From: Ascarosepion bandense
Lineage: Eukaryota > Mollusca > Cephalopoda > Sepiida > Sepiidae
Assembly: GCA_037127315.1 (NCBI GenBank)
Contig: JBBBDQ010000330.1
Coordinates: forward strand, 1,777,001-1,841,000
Direction of reading: 5' to 3'
DNA length: 64,000 bases
Shown: positions 43,370 through 54,620 of the stretch, piece after piece
Position numbering within the stretch: position 1 is the first letter of the stretch
Layout of the letters: each line of letters opens with the position of its first letter
Made by a program: the position numbers and the translations under genes
The notes under the pieces: model-generated
Databases searched by the model: none
The model's input: only the letters and a program-made list of their open reading frames with translations
Told to the model about the DNA's origin: nothing

Positions 43370-43610
43370 AGTTAAAATTGCTAGATCTAACTGTAAGTTC
43401 TTTGCTAAGTTTCTTCTCTTGCACTTCTCACTTATGGAACTCTCTTCTGGCTTCTTGCTTTCCAGTCAACTTTGATCTTCAAAAATTTAAATGCAATGTA
43501 AGTCCTTGTCTTATTGATTCCTGTTCTTTTACTGTTTTCTCTCTTTAATAATGTTTTACTTTTTCTCATATTCTTTGACACTTGGTAAACTTATTGCATC
43601 TTTGTGACTT
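43370..43610 (+). pseudogene. LINE RT C-terminal fragment, family A
   Basis: FSHLWNSLLASCFPVNFDLQ and KFKCNV (about 43420-43500) match the fragment at 8740-8840 and, in reverse, the relics at 5091, 5590 and 26815. Confidence 0.65.
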
Positions 43611-43981
43611 GCTTTTAGTGAAAAGAAAAAAATTACCATTTGCTATTCAGCTCAGATTTGACAGGTGATTCATCATTTATCAAGACAACAAATAGGAATA
43701 ATTTGAAAATCATCTCACAATGGTTGAAGAATAAGATTAAACAATATTCAAATCCATTAATTCTGGAATAAAAGTAGATTCTAAAATCAGTTATTTTTGT
43801 ACAACCTAATAATAAAAATCTTTAATTAAAAATGCATTACTTCTTATATATATATATGCAGGAAAAGATTTATATAGATATATCTTGACAGGGTTTGGCA
43901 TGTGGGCCTTCTATGCAAGCTACAGGGCGACATTATTTCTGAATGTTTGTTCAATTTAATCAAATTGTTCCAAACCATTAA

Positions 43982-44332
43982 TTGAAGGTCATCTTGAATA
44001 GTTATGTTTTGAGATTCTTTCATATGAAAGTGGGCACTCCTCAAGGAACTATCATGGGTCCTACTCTTTTTCTGATCGTTATTAATGATCTTCCTGATGT
44101 AATCAGTTTACAATTAGGTATATATGCAAATGACACCACCCTTTACTTCCATCTCAATATGAAATCTACTCAGGCTGACAAAATAAACCCCACTGCTGCT
44201 CTCAGAAAGGACCACCAGCATTTGATGGATTGGGGTAAGAAATGGCTCATAAATTTTAATGCTTTCAAATCGATGTTGTCCTCTTTTAACCACCATAGAA
44301 AAATGGCAAATCAGAAATCTTGGGTGGTCTGA
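43982..44332 (+). pseudogene. LINE reverse-transcriptase palm fragment
   Basis: An open 116-residue frame: GTPQGTIMGPTLFLIVINDL (RT motif B-like GVPQGSVLGPTLFLIFINDL) and LGIYANDTTLYF, where the catalytic YADD is changed to YAND. DWGKKWLINFNAFKSMLSSF is the next conserved block (WL..FN..K). Upstream fingers and downstream thumb are missing. The active-site Asp-to-Asn change, truncation and neighbouring C-terminal fragments of the same group show it is a dead LINE piece. It is not a host gene. Confidence 0.85.
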
Positions 44333-44469
44333 AGGACCAAATCCAGCCAAGTCCATAGACGAGAGAAGTGGTTATGGTAAGACTCAAGTGGAAGTTGTCT
44401 GCAAAAAAACCATGGGGAACTCCAAATTCATTTTTAATACCACTTGAGAAATAGTCTCCTGCAGAGATT

Positions 44470-45130
44470 CGGAGATTAGGTGAACGCGCATGGTGGTCAA
44501 GGCGATTTCCATATTAAAATTTGTGGGCAGTGCCTAAAACTGTTTAGCCCTGCCTCGCTCTATATAAGTGGTCTGCACGCTGGAGTAGAGCAGATGGGTG
44601 CAGATCAGCAGAGATTGCGAGAGATGAAAGAGTCCAATGAGAGATCAGCAGAACACGGTGAAACGGTTGGGCGAATCAGCTGGTCTAGTCTGTGGTCGTC
44701 ATGCATCAAGAAGTCCGATCTGAACTAAGAGACAGATAAAGCTCGTACGAATCTAACTGTCAACAAAGCTGAGAAGAGAAACGACGATGTTGTTGTAAAT
44801 AGACAAAGATCCACGAAATTACCTCCCTTAGATCAGTTGGATTTATATCTAACTGAGTGCATCTTTCTCTCTCTGTTACTTTCCGACCTGAACGAGTGAA
44901 TCTTGTTCAAAAACTTTGTATTCATGTAATTTCTTTGGTAGTAACATAAAAGTAGTAGTCTTAAAAGACTTTTTGTAGAGAAACTGGAAGTGTTGCTTAT
45001 ATTTTTTTTTCTTTATGTCCTTGCAGTTGCGACAAGGACTTATTCTGCAGAAATAGTGATTTCTTTCAGCGTGGAACCTAGCCATCACATCTTTTACCAT
45101 CGGACCTTCCTGAGGGACCTGGAAACTGCT
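44470..45130 (+). other. Possible solo LTR with TATA box
   Basis: Moderate-GC segment with CCTCGCTCTATATAAGTGG (TATATAAG at 44561-44568) followed by CA/G-rich leader-like DNA. It runs to GGAACCTAGCC...ACCATCGGACC and AATGTGGCAAATAGTGG near 45155, which resembles an LTR end plus primer-binding region. No second copy exists in the window, so the borders are guesses. Confidence 0.3.
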
Positions 45131-45424
45131 ATTTGGATCAAAAATTCAGAATGTGGCAAATAGTGGTGGTTCCTTCAGCTTATCGGAGGGCTGAGCGGTT
45201 TTAATTTTTAATGACCAGAACCACTGGAGAGACTGGACATAGCTGCCGGTGGCAGGATTTCTACGTCAGAAATTGACACTTTCTTTCCTACTACCAATAC
45301 AGTCATATTGCTACACTTTAATGTCTCAATATTCATTGGTTTACACCCACAAATCTTTTATGTTATAATAACCTCCCACTCCACTACATTCAACTAATAT
45401 GGTGGCATTTTTTATTTTAAATTT

Positions 45425-45462
<38 letters not shown>

Positions 45463-46840
45463 CTCTGTAACTGAACTACATTTCCCTGCCTGATGTTGGT
45501 ACATTGAGCACCGAAACTTGATTGCTTTTGAGTTACAGTATGCTATTATAACAATAATAACTATATAGCTATAAATGCTCTACATCTGTATTGAGCACTT
45601 TATAAAAAGTAAATATTAAACTGTGGAATATATATCCATTAGTTGAAACCAATCCATATATTTCCAGGTGAAGCGAACTCAAGGTTTTATTATTTTGAGT
45701 GCCCTGGCATTTATTGTCCATATATAAAGAACTTAAAAATTGTATATGTGGGCAGCAATCTCTCTTTTATGTGGGTTTCATTAAAAATGACAGACATGGT
45801 GTGATGGTTAAGTTTTTTATGAAATTTTTCATGTGTTCTTATGGTTTCTTTCTTTTGAGGACATAAATTATATAAAAATAGTCCAAATGTTTTGCTTATC
45901 TGAGCATTTTTGGCTATACTTTTAGCCATTTTTGGAGATTAATGTTATTTTAAGCATAACAAAATGTAAGTGGTGTTATGTATAATGTGGAGTAGTGGTA
46001 TGTGTTATGTACCGAACACGGTTAGCATGTTTGTAGTTGTTGTGTTGGGTTTTCATTTTTATTAATAAAGCCTCCATTATTTTTAGTCTTTTTTTTGCAT
46101 GTGGGTGATGCTATGATATTTGTGTTATCAACAAGTATGTTCCAGAAAGAGTTTGGTAGGTCTCCGTGTGTGCTTAAATGAGATCGAATTGAGCTCTGTT
46201 GAGAGAGATGTAAAATTCATCCTCAAAAATGGTTAAAAGTATAGTGCTAGCACCTGAAGAAGGCTGGAAACGTCATACAAATGGCAACAAAGATGAGGAC
46301 AACAGTTTAAATAATGTAAATACTGTATATACTGTTCTTAGTTTTACATTTCTGGAGAACTAAAAAAGTTAACATATTACTGCCATTGTCATATTGGTAA
46401 GAATTATAAAAGAACATTAATTATTTCAAAAAGTCTTTTACAATTAGATTTCCTTAAAATGACAGTTACTGAGTTATGTATGGGTGCTTGGGTGCTTTCT
46501 TATGGCACTGGGATTACTTAAGTGATTTTACAACCTTTGACTTACTGTCACTGATGTATATACTATATAGTCATTAAATTTCATATACTGCATTGATGTT
46601 TTGGAGTTTAGATTTGATGGGTGTGTTGTTTTTGATAATTATGTTTTTTTATAATATACTGGAAGTTTTACACATTTGCTTGTTTAAATAATTATATACA
46701 TATAATCTTTAAACTTGAACAATAAACCAGAAATACTTGAATTTGCTACTCATAATAACCCATTGGTCAGAATATATAAATAGTTGAGCTACCACCAAAT
46801 AAACATGGCCTGAAGATTGTGTTCAAGCATGAAACAGATT
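45131..46840. other. Non-coding, no gene recognised
   Basis: A (TA)n tract at 45428-45462. Segments near 45890-46080 (CCGAACAC, TTTTAGCCATTTTTGG) resemble parts near 16565-16600, suggesting another dispersed repeat. No exon seen. Confidence 0.4.
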
Positions 46841-47727
46841 GTTGCCAGTCAGTGTTGACCTCAACATCCACTTTTATATTTACACACCCAATCTCTGATA
46901 TTGAACATTTTAACTCATAAATATAGCAAAAAATTTTGATTACCTAAAACTCAGAGATAAATCACAAACAAATATCTAATTTACCAAAACATTAAATAAA
47001 AATATTTACAAATATACATTTTTTGCATTCAAAAAGAAAAACTGAGTTTACTACTGGCCGGCGAAGTGTTACGAAGAGGAAGGAAGGGTCAGTATCTTTA
47101 CCTAGTTAAGATAGCGAAGAAGTTTAAGTGTTATACTTTTAGGAAATCCTCAAATGTGTATATAAAGAATAATTATTAGTTTGATCAATAAAAGAGTCAA
47201 AAATATCTATTTACCCATATAGTTCCATGAGGTTCTCTTTCAGGTTTTAGTTGATTGGCGACTTTTCTTAGAGATTCTTTTGGCTGGATATAAATCTTTG
47301 AATCAAAGCCGGAGTTGATAATGTCAGCAAATCCTGTTAACAACTGACTACTCTCTTCCCAAAACCTATTTTTATAGGGGCTAACACCTAATTTGCATAT
47401 TCTAGAATTCTCTAGATTTTACTCTAATTTTCTACAATCTTCTAAAACGTTCTATTCCTAATTTCTCTATTTAACAACGACTTCTTGAATTAAAACTTTT
47501 TTGTAATAACAAGTAGGACTCAAATGAATCCCTTACTATAACTTTTTAGACATTATTATTATTTTTATATATAAATGCATCCTCGTAACAATACCTTAAA
47601 ACTAATTTGATATATATGTGTGTGTATTTTTAAGGTATGGTATATTTATGGATAAAAGTGCTCAGTATCAGAGATAGAGCGTATGTAAATATAATGGCCT
47701 GACAATTGCATTTAGCATGAAACAGAT

Positions 47728-47772
47728 TGTCACCTTTGGGTATTGACTTCAATGTCCACTTTTATACTTATA

Positions 47773-47805
<33 letters not shown>

Positions 47806-47855
47806 CATACATAAGTATAAAAATGGATACTGAAGTCAACACCCAAGAGACAACA
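47728..47855. repeat. Inverted repeat around a (TA)n core
   Basis: Left arm 47728-47771 (GTATTGACTTCAATGTCCAC) and right arm 47811-47855 (GTATAAAAATGGATACTGAA) are complementary over about 44 nt with a few mismatches. (TA)n separates them. A third single arm is near 46845-46890 (AGTGTTGACCTCAACATCCA). Confidence 0.8.
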
Positions 47856-50096
47856 GTCTCACAGATTACATTATTAATAAAAATTGGTGATTGTGCATAT
47901 TATCCAATAACAATATATAGGGTGGGGAGGGCAAAAAGTTCTCAGCCTGACCTACTTCCCTAAAACCAGACCTTATTTTGGGATCTCTTCTTGGTTGAGT
48001 TGATAACTTTTCAGCGCTTTCTTGTATATATAAACATGCATAGATATATGTATATAAAAACATACTAAGATAGATATCCTAGTTTTCAATATACCCTGTT
48101 TTCTCAAATTCATTGAGATTGTAATCTATCTATGCATTTGATTTTGTCACATAATTTTTTTTTTTGCTGTTGTCTCTTTTATAAAATGGGTCGATCTTAT
48201 GTTCATAATTCCTATCCATGCCAACCTTAACTGGCAGCTGGTCAGTCCACCTTATAAGGCTATCAGGCATAATGCTACTAATGATGTTGATTATTACTGA
48301 GGCAAAGTATTTACCATAATCATTATCTGATTACAGTTGCCTGAATTGAGATTAACATTGATCTAAATAAAAACGATCAAATGAAATCAAACTAATCTGA
48401 ATGTTGAGAGTGTTATTGGAATAATGTGCATGCTAGGTAGCTTCATAGGGGGAAAAAAAAAAAAAGATTAAAAAATTTTAATTTCTTCCATGTCTTGGTT
48501 TTATTTTAAAGATAAAGTTAATCTGTAAAAAAGGAAAAACAAAAATTTTAGACATCTTTAGAGCAAAAAAGGTAAAAATAAACTTCCATCTTGTTTGATA
48601 AGCTAATTTGATGAATGCCAAAAAAAAGAGAAATCAAAACATGTGAAAAATCCTAGTAAAATCCAATAACTGTCTCAAACATTTCTTTCAAAGAAAAATA
48701 GTAAATTTAAGGTTTAACTAAATTTTGGAAAATAACCTTCGTTTAAAATGACAATTATATTTTTTGTCCTTACAATAATTTTCTTACAACCCTGCTTCTA
48801 CTTAAAAAAAAACAAAAAAACAAAAACAATTGAGTCATTAATGCAGAAAAGCAAAACTCCCATAATCAAGAAACTTGTTTTCTTTGAAGAAAAAAGTTCA
48901 TGAATATTTTAACTTTATGGAACATAAACAATTTTATATTTCTTACACCGTCAAAAGAAATATAAAAACAAAAAATAAGGGAAAAAAAGGTATTAAAAAA
49001 TATATAAGTGATAATTTTTACAATTTTAATTGTTAACTACTGATGTCAAAATATTACATTGCACTTGAGGTCGTTTTTTAATTTATTTTCATATAAAAAC
49101 TTATTAAAAGAAAAATAAATTACAAAGAATCAATGAAGAAATTATTGAATTGATTGTTAATTTTTTGTTACTCATCAATTCCTTTTCACTATTCAAGTTA
49201 TAAAAACATTTGTGGCATCATTTTTACTATTAAACCCTACCTTCAGATTTTAATGAAATTTTTAGCTTTTTATTAATTAATTTTGTTAATTGGAAAGTTA
49301 TTCGATTCAAAAACTTTGTGGAAATATTTTTTCAATTATAATCCCTTATTACATGGTAGCCAAGTGATTTCTTTATTTTTACGGGTTTTCTAACATTATG
49401 ACAGCAAAACTTTATTAAACAGATAGATATTAATCAGCCTGAGTAGATTTGTTAAAATGTTCACTAATTTTTGGTTGCTCTGAAAAAGTTTTTTTTTGTT
49501 CCCTCTTAGATTGCAACTCTTGTGTCATCTTTATAGCAATCACCATGAATCACACTGGTCAGGTAGGAGACATAAGTCAAAATTTTATTTTTATCTTCTG
49601 TAGAATAAAAAGTCAAATAGTTGTAAAATTAAAAGTAGATATTATCAATCATTTTTGTGGAGAGTTGTTAATACCTACTTTTAATAGATTTTGAACCATA
49701 TTTTCAAATGTGTTGAAGTTCAACATTAAATATATTTTTAAATGATATGGCACTTTTGGGGATTAATGAAAGTTCCAGGAGTTTTGGTAATTTATTTTAA
49801 AAACAGTTTTCCATGTGTTGAAAGTGGGCATGATTTTGAAATTATAAACTATGAGCAATGTGACCCATTGTATCAGAAATTGGATTTATTAAAGAAATAA
49901 GTTAGAGCTTTCATTTGCTAATATGACTACAGATTTAATGGAGTAGTAAATACAACTGTATATGTATAGGATTACAGAAGTAAACAATTACAGAATGTTT
50001 GTTTAGCAGCATATCAACTCCTTATGGGACATTTAATGCCGAAATTTGATTTTCTTGGGAACATTAGTCATTTCTTTTATAAATATATATTGAAGG

Positions 50097-50097
<1 letters not shown>
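47856..50097. other. Non-coding, AT-rich
   Basis: Poly-purine and A-rich runs. One possible 53-nt exon at 49510-49562 (separate entry). Otherwise nothing recognised. Confidence 0.4.
49510..49562 (+). other. Possible small exon (unproven)
   Basis: It has a very strong acceptor (T-run, GTTCCCTCTTAG) and a donor (CAG|GTAGGAG) 53 nt later. Two of three frames are open across it. It contains CACCATGAA, a reasonable start-codon context. No protein family was recognised and chance splice-like sites are common in such DNA. Confidence 0.2.

Positions 50098-50134
<37 letters not shown>
50098..50134. repeat. (AT)n microsatellite
   Basis: About 18 AT units. Confidence 0.95.
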
Positions 50135-50139
<5 letters not shown>

Positions 50140-50261
50140 TTTAAAAAAATATAATGCTGGTAATGGTTTTTTTTTTTTTTTCAAAAATGTATTGTTGGTA
50201 ATTTTTTTCAAAAAATGTATTGCTGGTGTTTTTATACTTACTATTTTGACTCCAGCTTGGT

Positions 50262-50395
50262 GGTTAACAATCTGCTCATAGCTTGGACCTTAGGTCAGGG
50301 TGACCCTAGGAACAACAGCAATTAAGAGGTGGTTCCATGTTCCTCAAAACATCTTGATCAGAGGCCTTGCTGCTGGATGTAGTTTACTCAGGAGA
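50262..50395 (-). repeat. Dispersed repeat D, copy 2
   Basis: Reverse complement of 28935-29060: GTTCCTCAAAACATCTTGAT, CAGAGGCCTTGCTGCTGGAT, GTAGTTTA. Confidence 0.65.
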
Positions 50396-50664
50396 TTACC
50401 AAAATACATTTATGTAGACAGATACTGAGTATTAATAATTTTAAAAACTGAATTTTTATTTCTAATAGAAACTTGGTTAATAAATGTAAAAATTTGTTGC
50501 TGTAAAATTGTACATATTTTCTAGTTCTTGTTTGACAGAAACTGAAATTTATTATCTAATTATAATGTTTTTCCATTCAAAACAAACTGGGAATGGCATT
50601 GCCAGGACAAGAGGTTAAAAAAAAATACTGTTGTAATATTCCTGCTTAAAGTGGAATTTGATTG

Positions 50665-50790
50665 GTTAACCTAGTGGTTCCCAAATGGTATGGCAGAAGA
50701 GGATAGCAGGTGAAGTTAAATGATTTATGGACAATGAAAGATTTTGAAACAGTTTTCTAACACTATGAAGTGCCCCGGTTAAAATGTTCT
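50665..50790 (-). repeat. hAT-like element fragment
   Basis: TAGTGGTTCCCAAATGG and GATAGCAGGTGAAG are the reverse complement of the right end of 34732-35185. The other end is missing. Confidence 0.5.
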
Positions 50791-52004
50791 TGAGCCAGAG
50801 ATGAGACATGGGCAATTAGATATTTCAATTGAATGTAAAAAGGGAAATTTTATTACTTTTTTTTATTAAAACAAGCCATTTTTACTTTTGGACAACAAAA
50901 ATAATAGAAATTAAGGAGAAAATTATACATAATGATCTGTAAACAGTCCAAAGGTGAGCTGGCTAGCGAAAGTATAACACCCTGACTTAGTGAACTTTTG
51001 AATATTGTTTTTCTTACTTGAATGTCAAAAGAAGAAATCTGATAATTTAAAAAAGTTACAAACACAACAAAACAGATGTGTGTGCTGAATGAAGGAGGGA
51101 ATGGTGACAACTGGGAGCCAATGTGGCTTTGCTTGATCTATGGAAAGTGTATCTTCAAATATGGATCCATCAGATGCTGTGGACATTCCAAATGGTCATC
51201 ATCAAAGGAAGGAGGTACTGCCTGATGTGTCTGGAGTTTGACCTTAATGTGGCATCCCTAATTATGAAAACCATTGTTAAAACAAGATGTACTGATGAAA
51301 AGAGCTAAGTCAGCATATGTCGACAACATATATGTAAATGAGGATATAATCTCAGCAGATGAGATCAGGAGTAAATTAGAATCCTTCTGTTTGTCTAGCA
51401 AAGACCCTACTTGATTAAGAGATGGAGCTGTTGTACTGGGACTCAGTTTGGTGGAGAAGCACAACACATGTGGTGGAAGTGAGGGAGCTCAGTCTTGGAA
51501 CTCCGTTAAGTACAATATTTTCCATCTGTGGGAAGTTAGGAAATTTTTCAGTCTGCAGGTGGGTGGCTTTGTGCAGCCATGGGTGGGGGGAAAAAAAAAA
51601 GAAAAAGTAAAGAAAAGATGAGCATGGTAACAAATGGGTGGTATGACACTATGAAAGATGCCTCTCTCAAGCAAATAATAGTTGAAACACTGAACAGAGT
51701 GCACCAAAATGACCCCCACCTGAGGAGACTGGTGCATGACAGAGGAAGAAAACTTGTAGGTTGATGCAAGCTCCCTGGCGATGAGTGTGGTGTTGGAGAA
51801 CTGTGGGAATGTACTGGAAGATGCATGTTGGCTTTGACCACATAAACCCGGTAGAACTGGATGCTACAATGAAAAGTATTAATAGACATTAGCAGTGGGC
51901 CAAGGTGGTGCACCTGTACACTAACTCAGTATTCTTGTATCAATGGCTGATGAACACCCTGACAGGCAAAACTGAAGTGAGGACGAAAACTGAGAGTGAG
52001 ATGC

Positions 52005-52010
52005 TGGTGT
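52005..52010. repeat. Target-site duplication TGGTGT, left
   Basis: Repeated at 53203-53208 on the far side of the insertion. Confidence 0.55.
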
Positions 52011-53202
52011 AACACTGTAAGTGTTCCTTATGCACACATGTTAAATGGATATCGATGGACCCTAGAATAGGTATTTGGAAAATATTTTTTTTTCTTCTCA
52101 GAAAGAAAAATAAATTTTTTTTTTCTTAGGAAGGGCTGAGAAAAAGAGAAGGAAGGAAATAAATGTTGGGGTGGCCAAGAGAAAGAGAGAGGTGAAACAA
52201 GGAATTTACTGATATGATAACAATTTTATAAAAACACAGATGGCTATGCAAAAGGGAGGGAATCTTGGTTCTTTCTTCTTATTGTCTGTTGCTTTCATTT
52301 TCGCTCTCTCGGAGAAAGAGAATAAAGGATCGGCCAAAGTGAAAAAAAATTATCAGTAAATTTTTTAAAGAGACCACCCATGTAAGGATGTAATTGTAAT
52401 TAACACTGACAGGTGAATGTATAAAGTCAATGGAATCGTGATTACAAGCCTCCAGTATGGCGAGAATTATACGTGGTGATCTAAGCCAGATAATTGAAGC
52501 TTATGTTAAATTTTAATGAAGAGACATTCTGATCACTCACCACCCCACGCCATATTGAAACGGTTTCAACAAAAACACAACGGATTTGAAAATCAAGTCA
52601 GAGAAGAACCCAGTTGTCAGAGAGAAAAGACAAGAGACTTGTTCAGAACGTGTGAAGTGAAAGCGCGGAAAAATCCCTTCTCTCACATGCTAGTAACACA
52701 AGACACAGCTTATAGGCAGAGAAGCAGAAAGACTTCTAGCAACAACATAGTAGCCGCAGTAGTTTGGGGATTCTGAAAAAATTGGATTGTATTTTATTTT
52801 TTAGTTCTTATTCTTTAAAATTTCATTTTTATTATTCTTTCTCTTTTGATGTACAGAGAATTACAATATAATCCTTAGTCCACAGACTTGCTTTTGCTAC
52901 TGCCTGTTTTTTTTTTTTTGTTCTTGCCTGTTTCCTTTATTTATGCATGTGTACACAACCACCTCTTGTTTTCAGTTGTCAAGGAATGCAGCACGAAGAT
53001 TCAACTGTACTTTTTTTGCAGATCTGTAGCTTTCTCCGAGATCAGAAATCACAGATGTGAAAGATTTTCGACTGATCATTTGACATCTTCGATCACCTGG
53101 GGCGGAATAGAAGCAAACAGCTGCAGACACCGGTGTGACTAACTTACGGCCAGTTAGCGCACGCAACATAATTTTGAGATGAAGAGGGTTTCAGTGTCAT
53201 AT
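52011..53202. mobile_element. 1192-bp insertion of unknown type inside the pol pseudogene
   Basis: The pol frame jumps precisely over this block, and TGGTGT stands at both edges. The termini are AACACTGTAA at left and TTTCAGTGTCATAT at right, a short imperfect inverted repeat. An 86-residue plus-strand ORF (52516-52776) has no recognised domain. It may be a solo LTR or a non-autonomous DNA element. Confidence 0.5.
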
Positions 53203-54009
53203 TGGTGTGCAGGAGATTGGCAAACTTGCAGCAGCTAATTGAGGAGTAGAGTCTGGTAATCGATGTCAAACTGACCATGTCGGAGAAGAATCTGGCTGAT
53301 AACCAGAGTGCTAAAGAGATGGCTTGATATGTTAAAGAAGGGATCAGAGCCACCAATGCGTGCTGCCCTGACGAACTGGTTGACAAAGGAACAGATCTGC
53401 AAAAGTGGATACCCTGGTATTAGGTATACAACTTACTTTATCCACAGAGTATGTCCTGCATTTACGAAGGTGATGGTCAGGTTTGCCTATACGAGGTTGA
53501 GAGGAATGCTGTACGGTTGACCTTGCTTCGATGCAGTGGAAGAGGGTAGTCATTTTCTATCCTTAACAGATTATGGCCCGAGTTTCACTGTGTGGTGCCC
53601 ACTAGTGTGACAGGATGCACCATCTGTCATACGACAACTGCAAGCTGTCTTCTGTGAATGTGGTTCTCTCGTCGAAATACTGACAGGCAATAATGAGACT
53701 TTTGTGAATTTACGGATGAATGGAGAGTGCAAGTGAATACACTCTGGAGGGTAATGAAATAGCGCACTGTTAAAAGAATTTTACCCATAGCTAAGAGGAA
53801 ATGTTATAGTTTATATGTCTAAGCTAAAGCTATATAATAAAGTTAAATTTTCCGAAGGAAGGCTAGTATTTTGTCAATGTTGATGTTTTCAAATAAAGAT
53901 TTTAAGTTCTGTACTTTATAAAACTGTTGACGAATTTTTGCCAGGTCTGTACAATCAATTAGTATATGTCATAGGCTATTATTCATCTGGCATTTAGAGC
54001 ATTTGGGTG

Positions 54010-54620
54010 AATCTACTCCTCTTAACAGCCAGGAGTGGGTAAAAAAGGTGTCCTATCCTAATTCGAGACAGTATTACCTCTTCCTTTCTGGATTTCCTTA
54101 ATGCACCTCTCCACTCTCCCAAATTTGGTTTAATTTGGAAGAGTTTGTTGTTCTGACAGGTCGACAAACGTTTTTGCTATTTGAGTTGAATATATCTTTT
54201 TATTGCAGGCCTTTGATCTGTGAATGGGACCTTCATATTGAAGATATCCTCTCTCAGACATTCCTTTGCAGCCATGTCCACTTTCGTGTTACCATGAATG
54301 CCAATGTGGCTGGGAATCTAACAAAAGACAATATTCTTGGTTTTGTTCATGTTTAATTGATTTAAAAGTTTAATGATAATCGGGTTATTAAGATTCTTGT
54401 TGTGGATGGACAATAGTACAGAGAGTGAATCAGAGAATATAACGAAGCTGTCACTTACATTGTCAGTGATTAGATCAAGTGCCAGTTCAACAGCTGTGGC
54501 TTCACTACTAAAAATTGATGCTCCATCGGGTAGACGCTTTTTTTCGTGACGTTATCTAGTAGGGCACAGCATCCACATTTCTCACCTTCTTTCGATTCAT
54601 CTGTGTAACATGTTTATTGG
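54010..54620 (-). pseudogene. LINE RNase H domain and C-terminus
   Basis: CYTDESKEGEKCGCCALLDN (first Asp, YTDGS in relatives), SIFSSEATAVELALDLITD (catalytic Glu), SFVIFSDSLSVLLSI (second Asp) and IPSHIGIHGNTKVDMAAKE (last Asp). A frameshift separates it from the RT frame near 54600, a second lies near 54545, and an in-frame TAG stands at 54318-54320. A cysteine motif (PKCSKCQMNNSLxH) near 53995 ends the protein. Confidence 0.85.

Larger units (their letters stand above)
51105..53760 (+). pseudogene. LTR-retrotransposon pol pseudogene, split by an insertion
   Basis: RT: ALLDLWKVYLQIWI (first palm Asp), RRYCLMCLEFDLNVASLIMK, then SAYVDNIYVNED, where the catalytic YVDD is now YVDN. ESFCLSSKD, LVVDASSLAMSVVLEN (RNase H start) and LTGKTEVRTKTESEML follow to 52004. 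After a 1192-bp insertion the frame resumes: RRLANLQQLIEE, LVIDVKLTMSEKNLAD (end of RNase H). Integrase: KRWLDMLKKGSEPPMRAALT and PGIRYTTYFIHRVCPAFTKV (zinc-domain region), then SVIRQLQAVFCECGSLVEIL TG, where the catalytic Asp of LTDN is Gly. Many frameshifts. The Ty3-type order RT-RNase H-IN is clear. No LTRs were identified. Confidence 0.78.

Noticed and set aside
51548..51913. 121-residue minus-strand ORF
   Set aside because: Antisense shadow of the pol pseudogene; the sense frames carry the RT and RNase H motifs.
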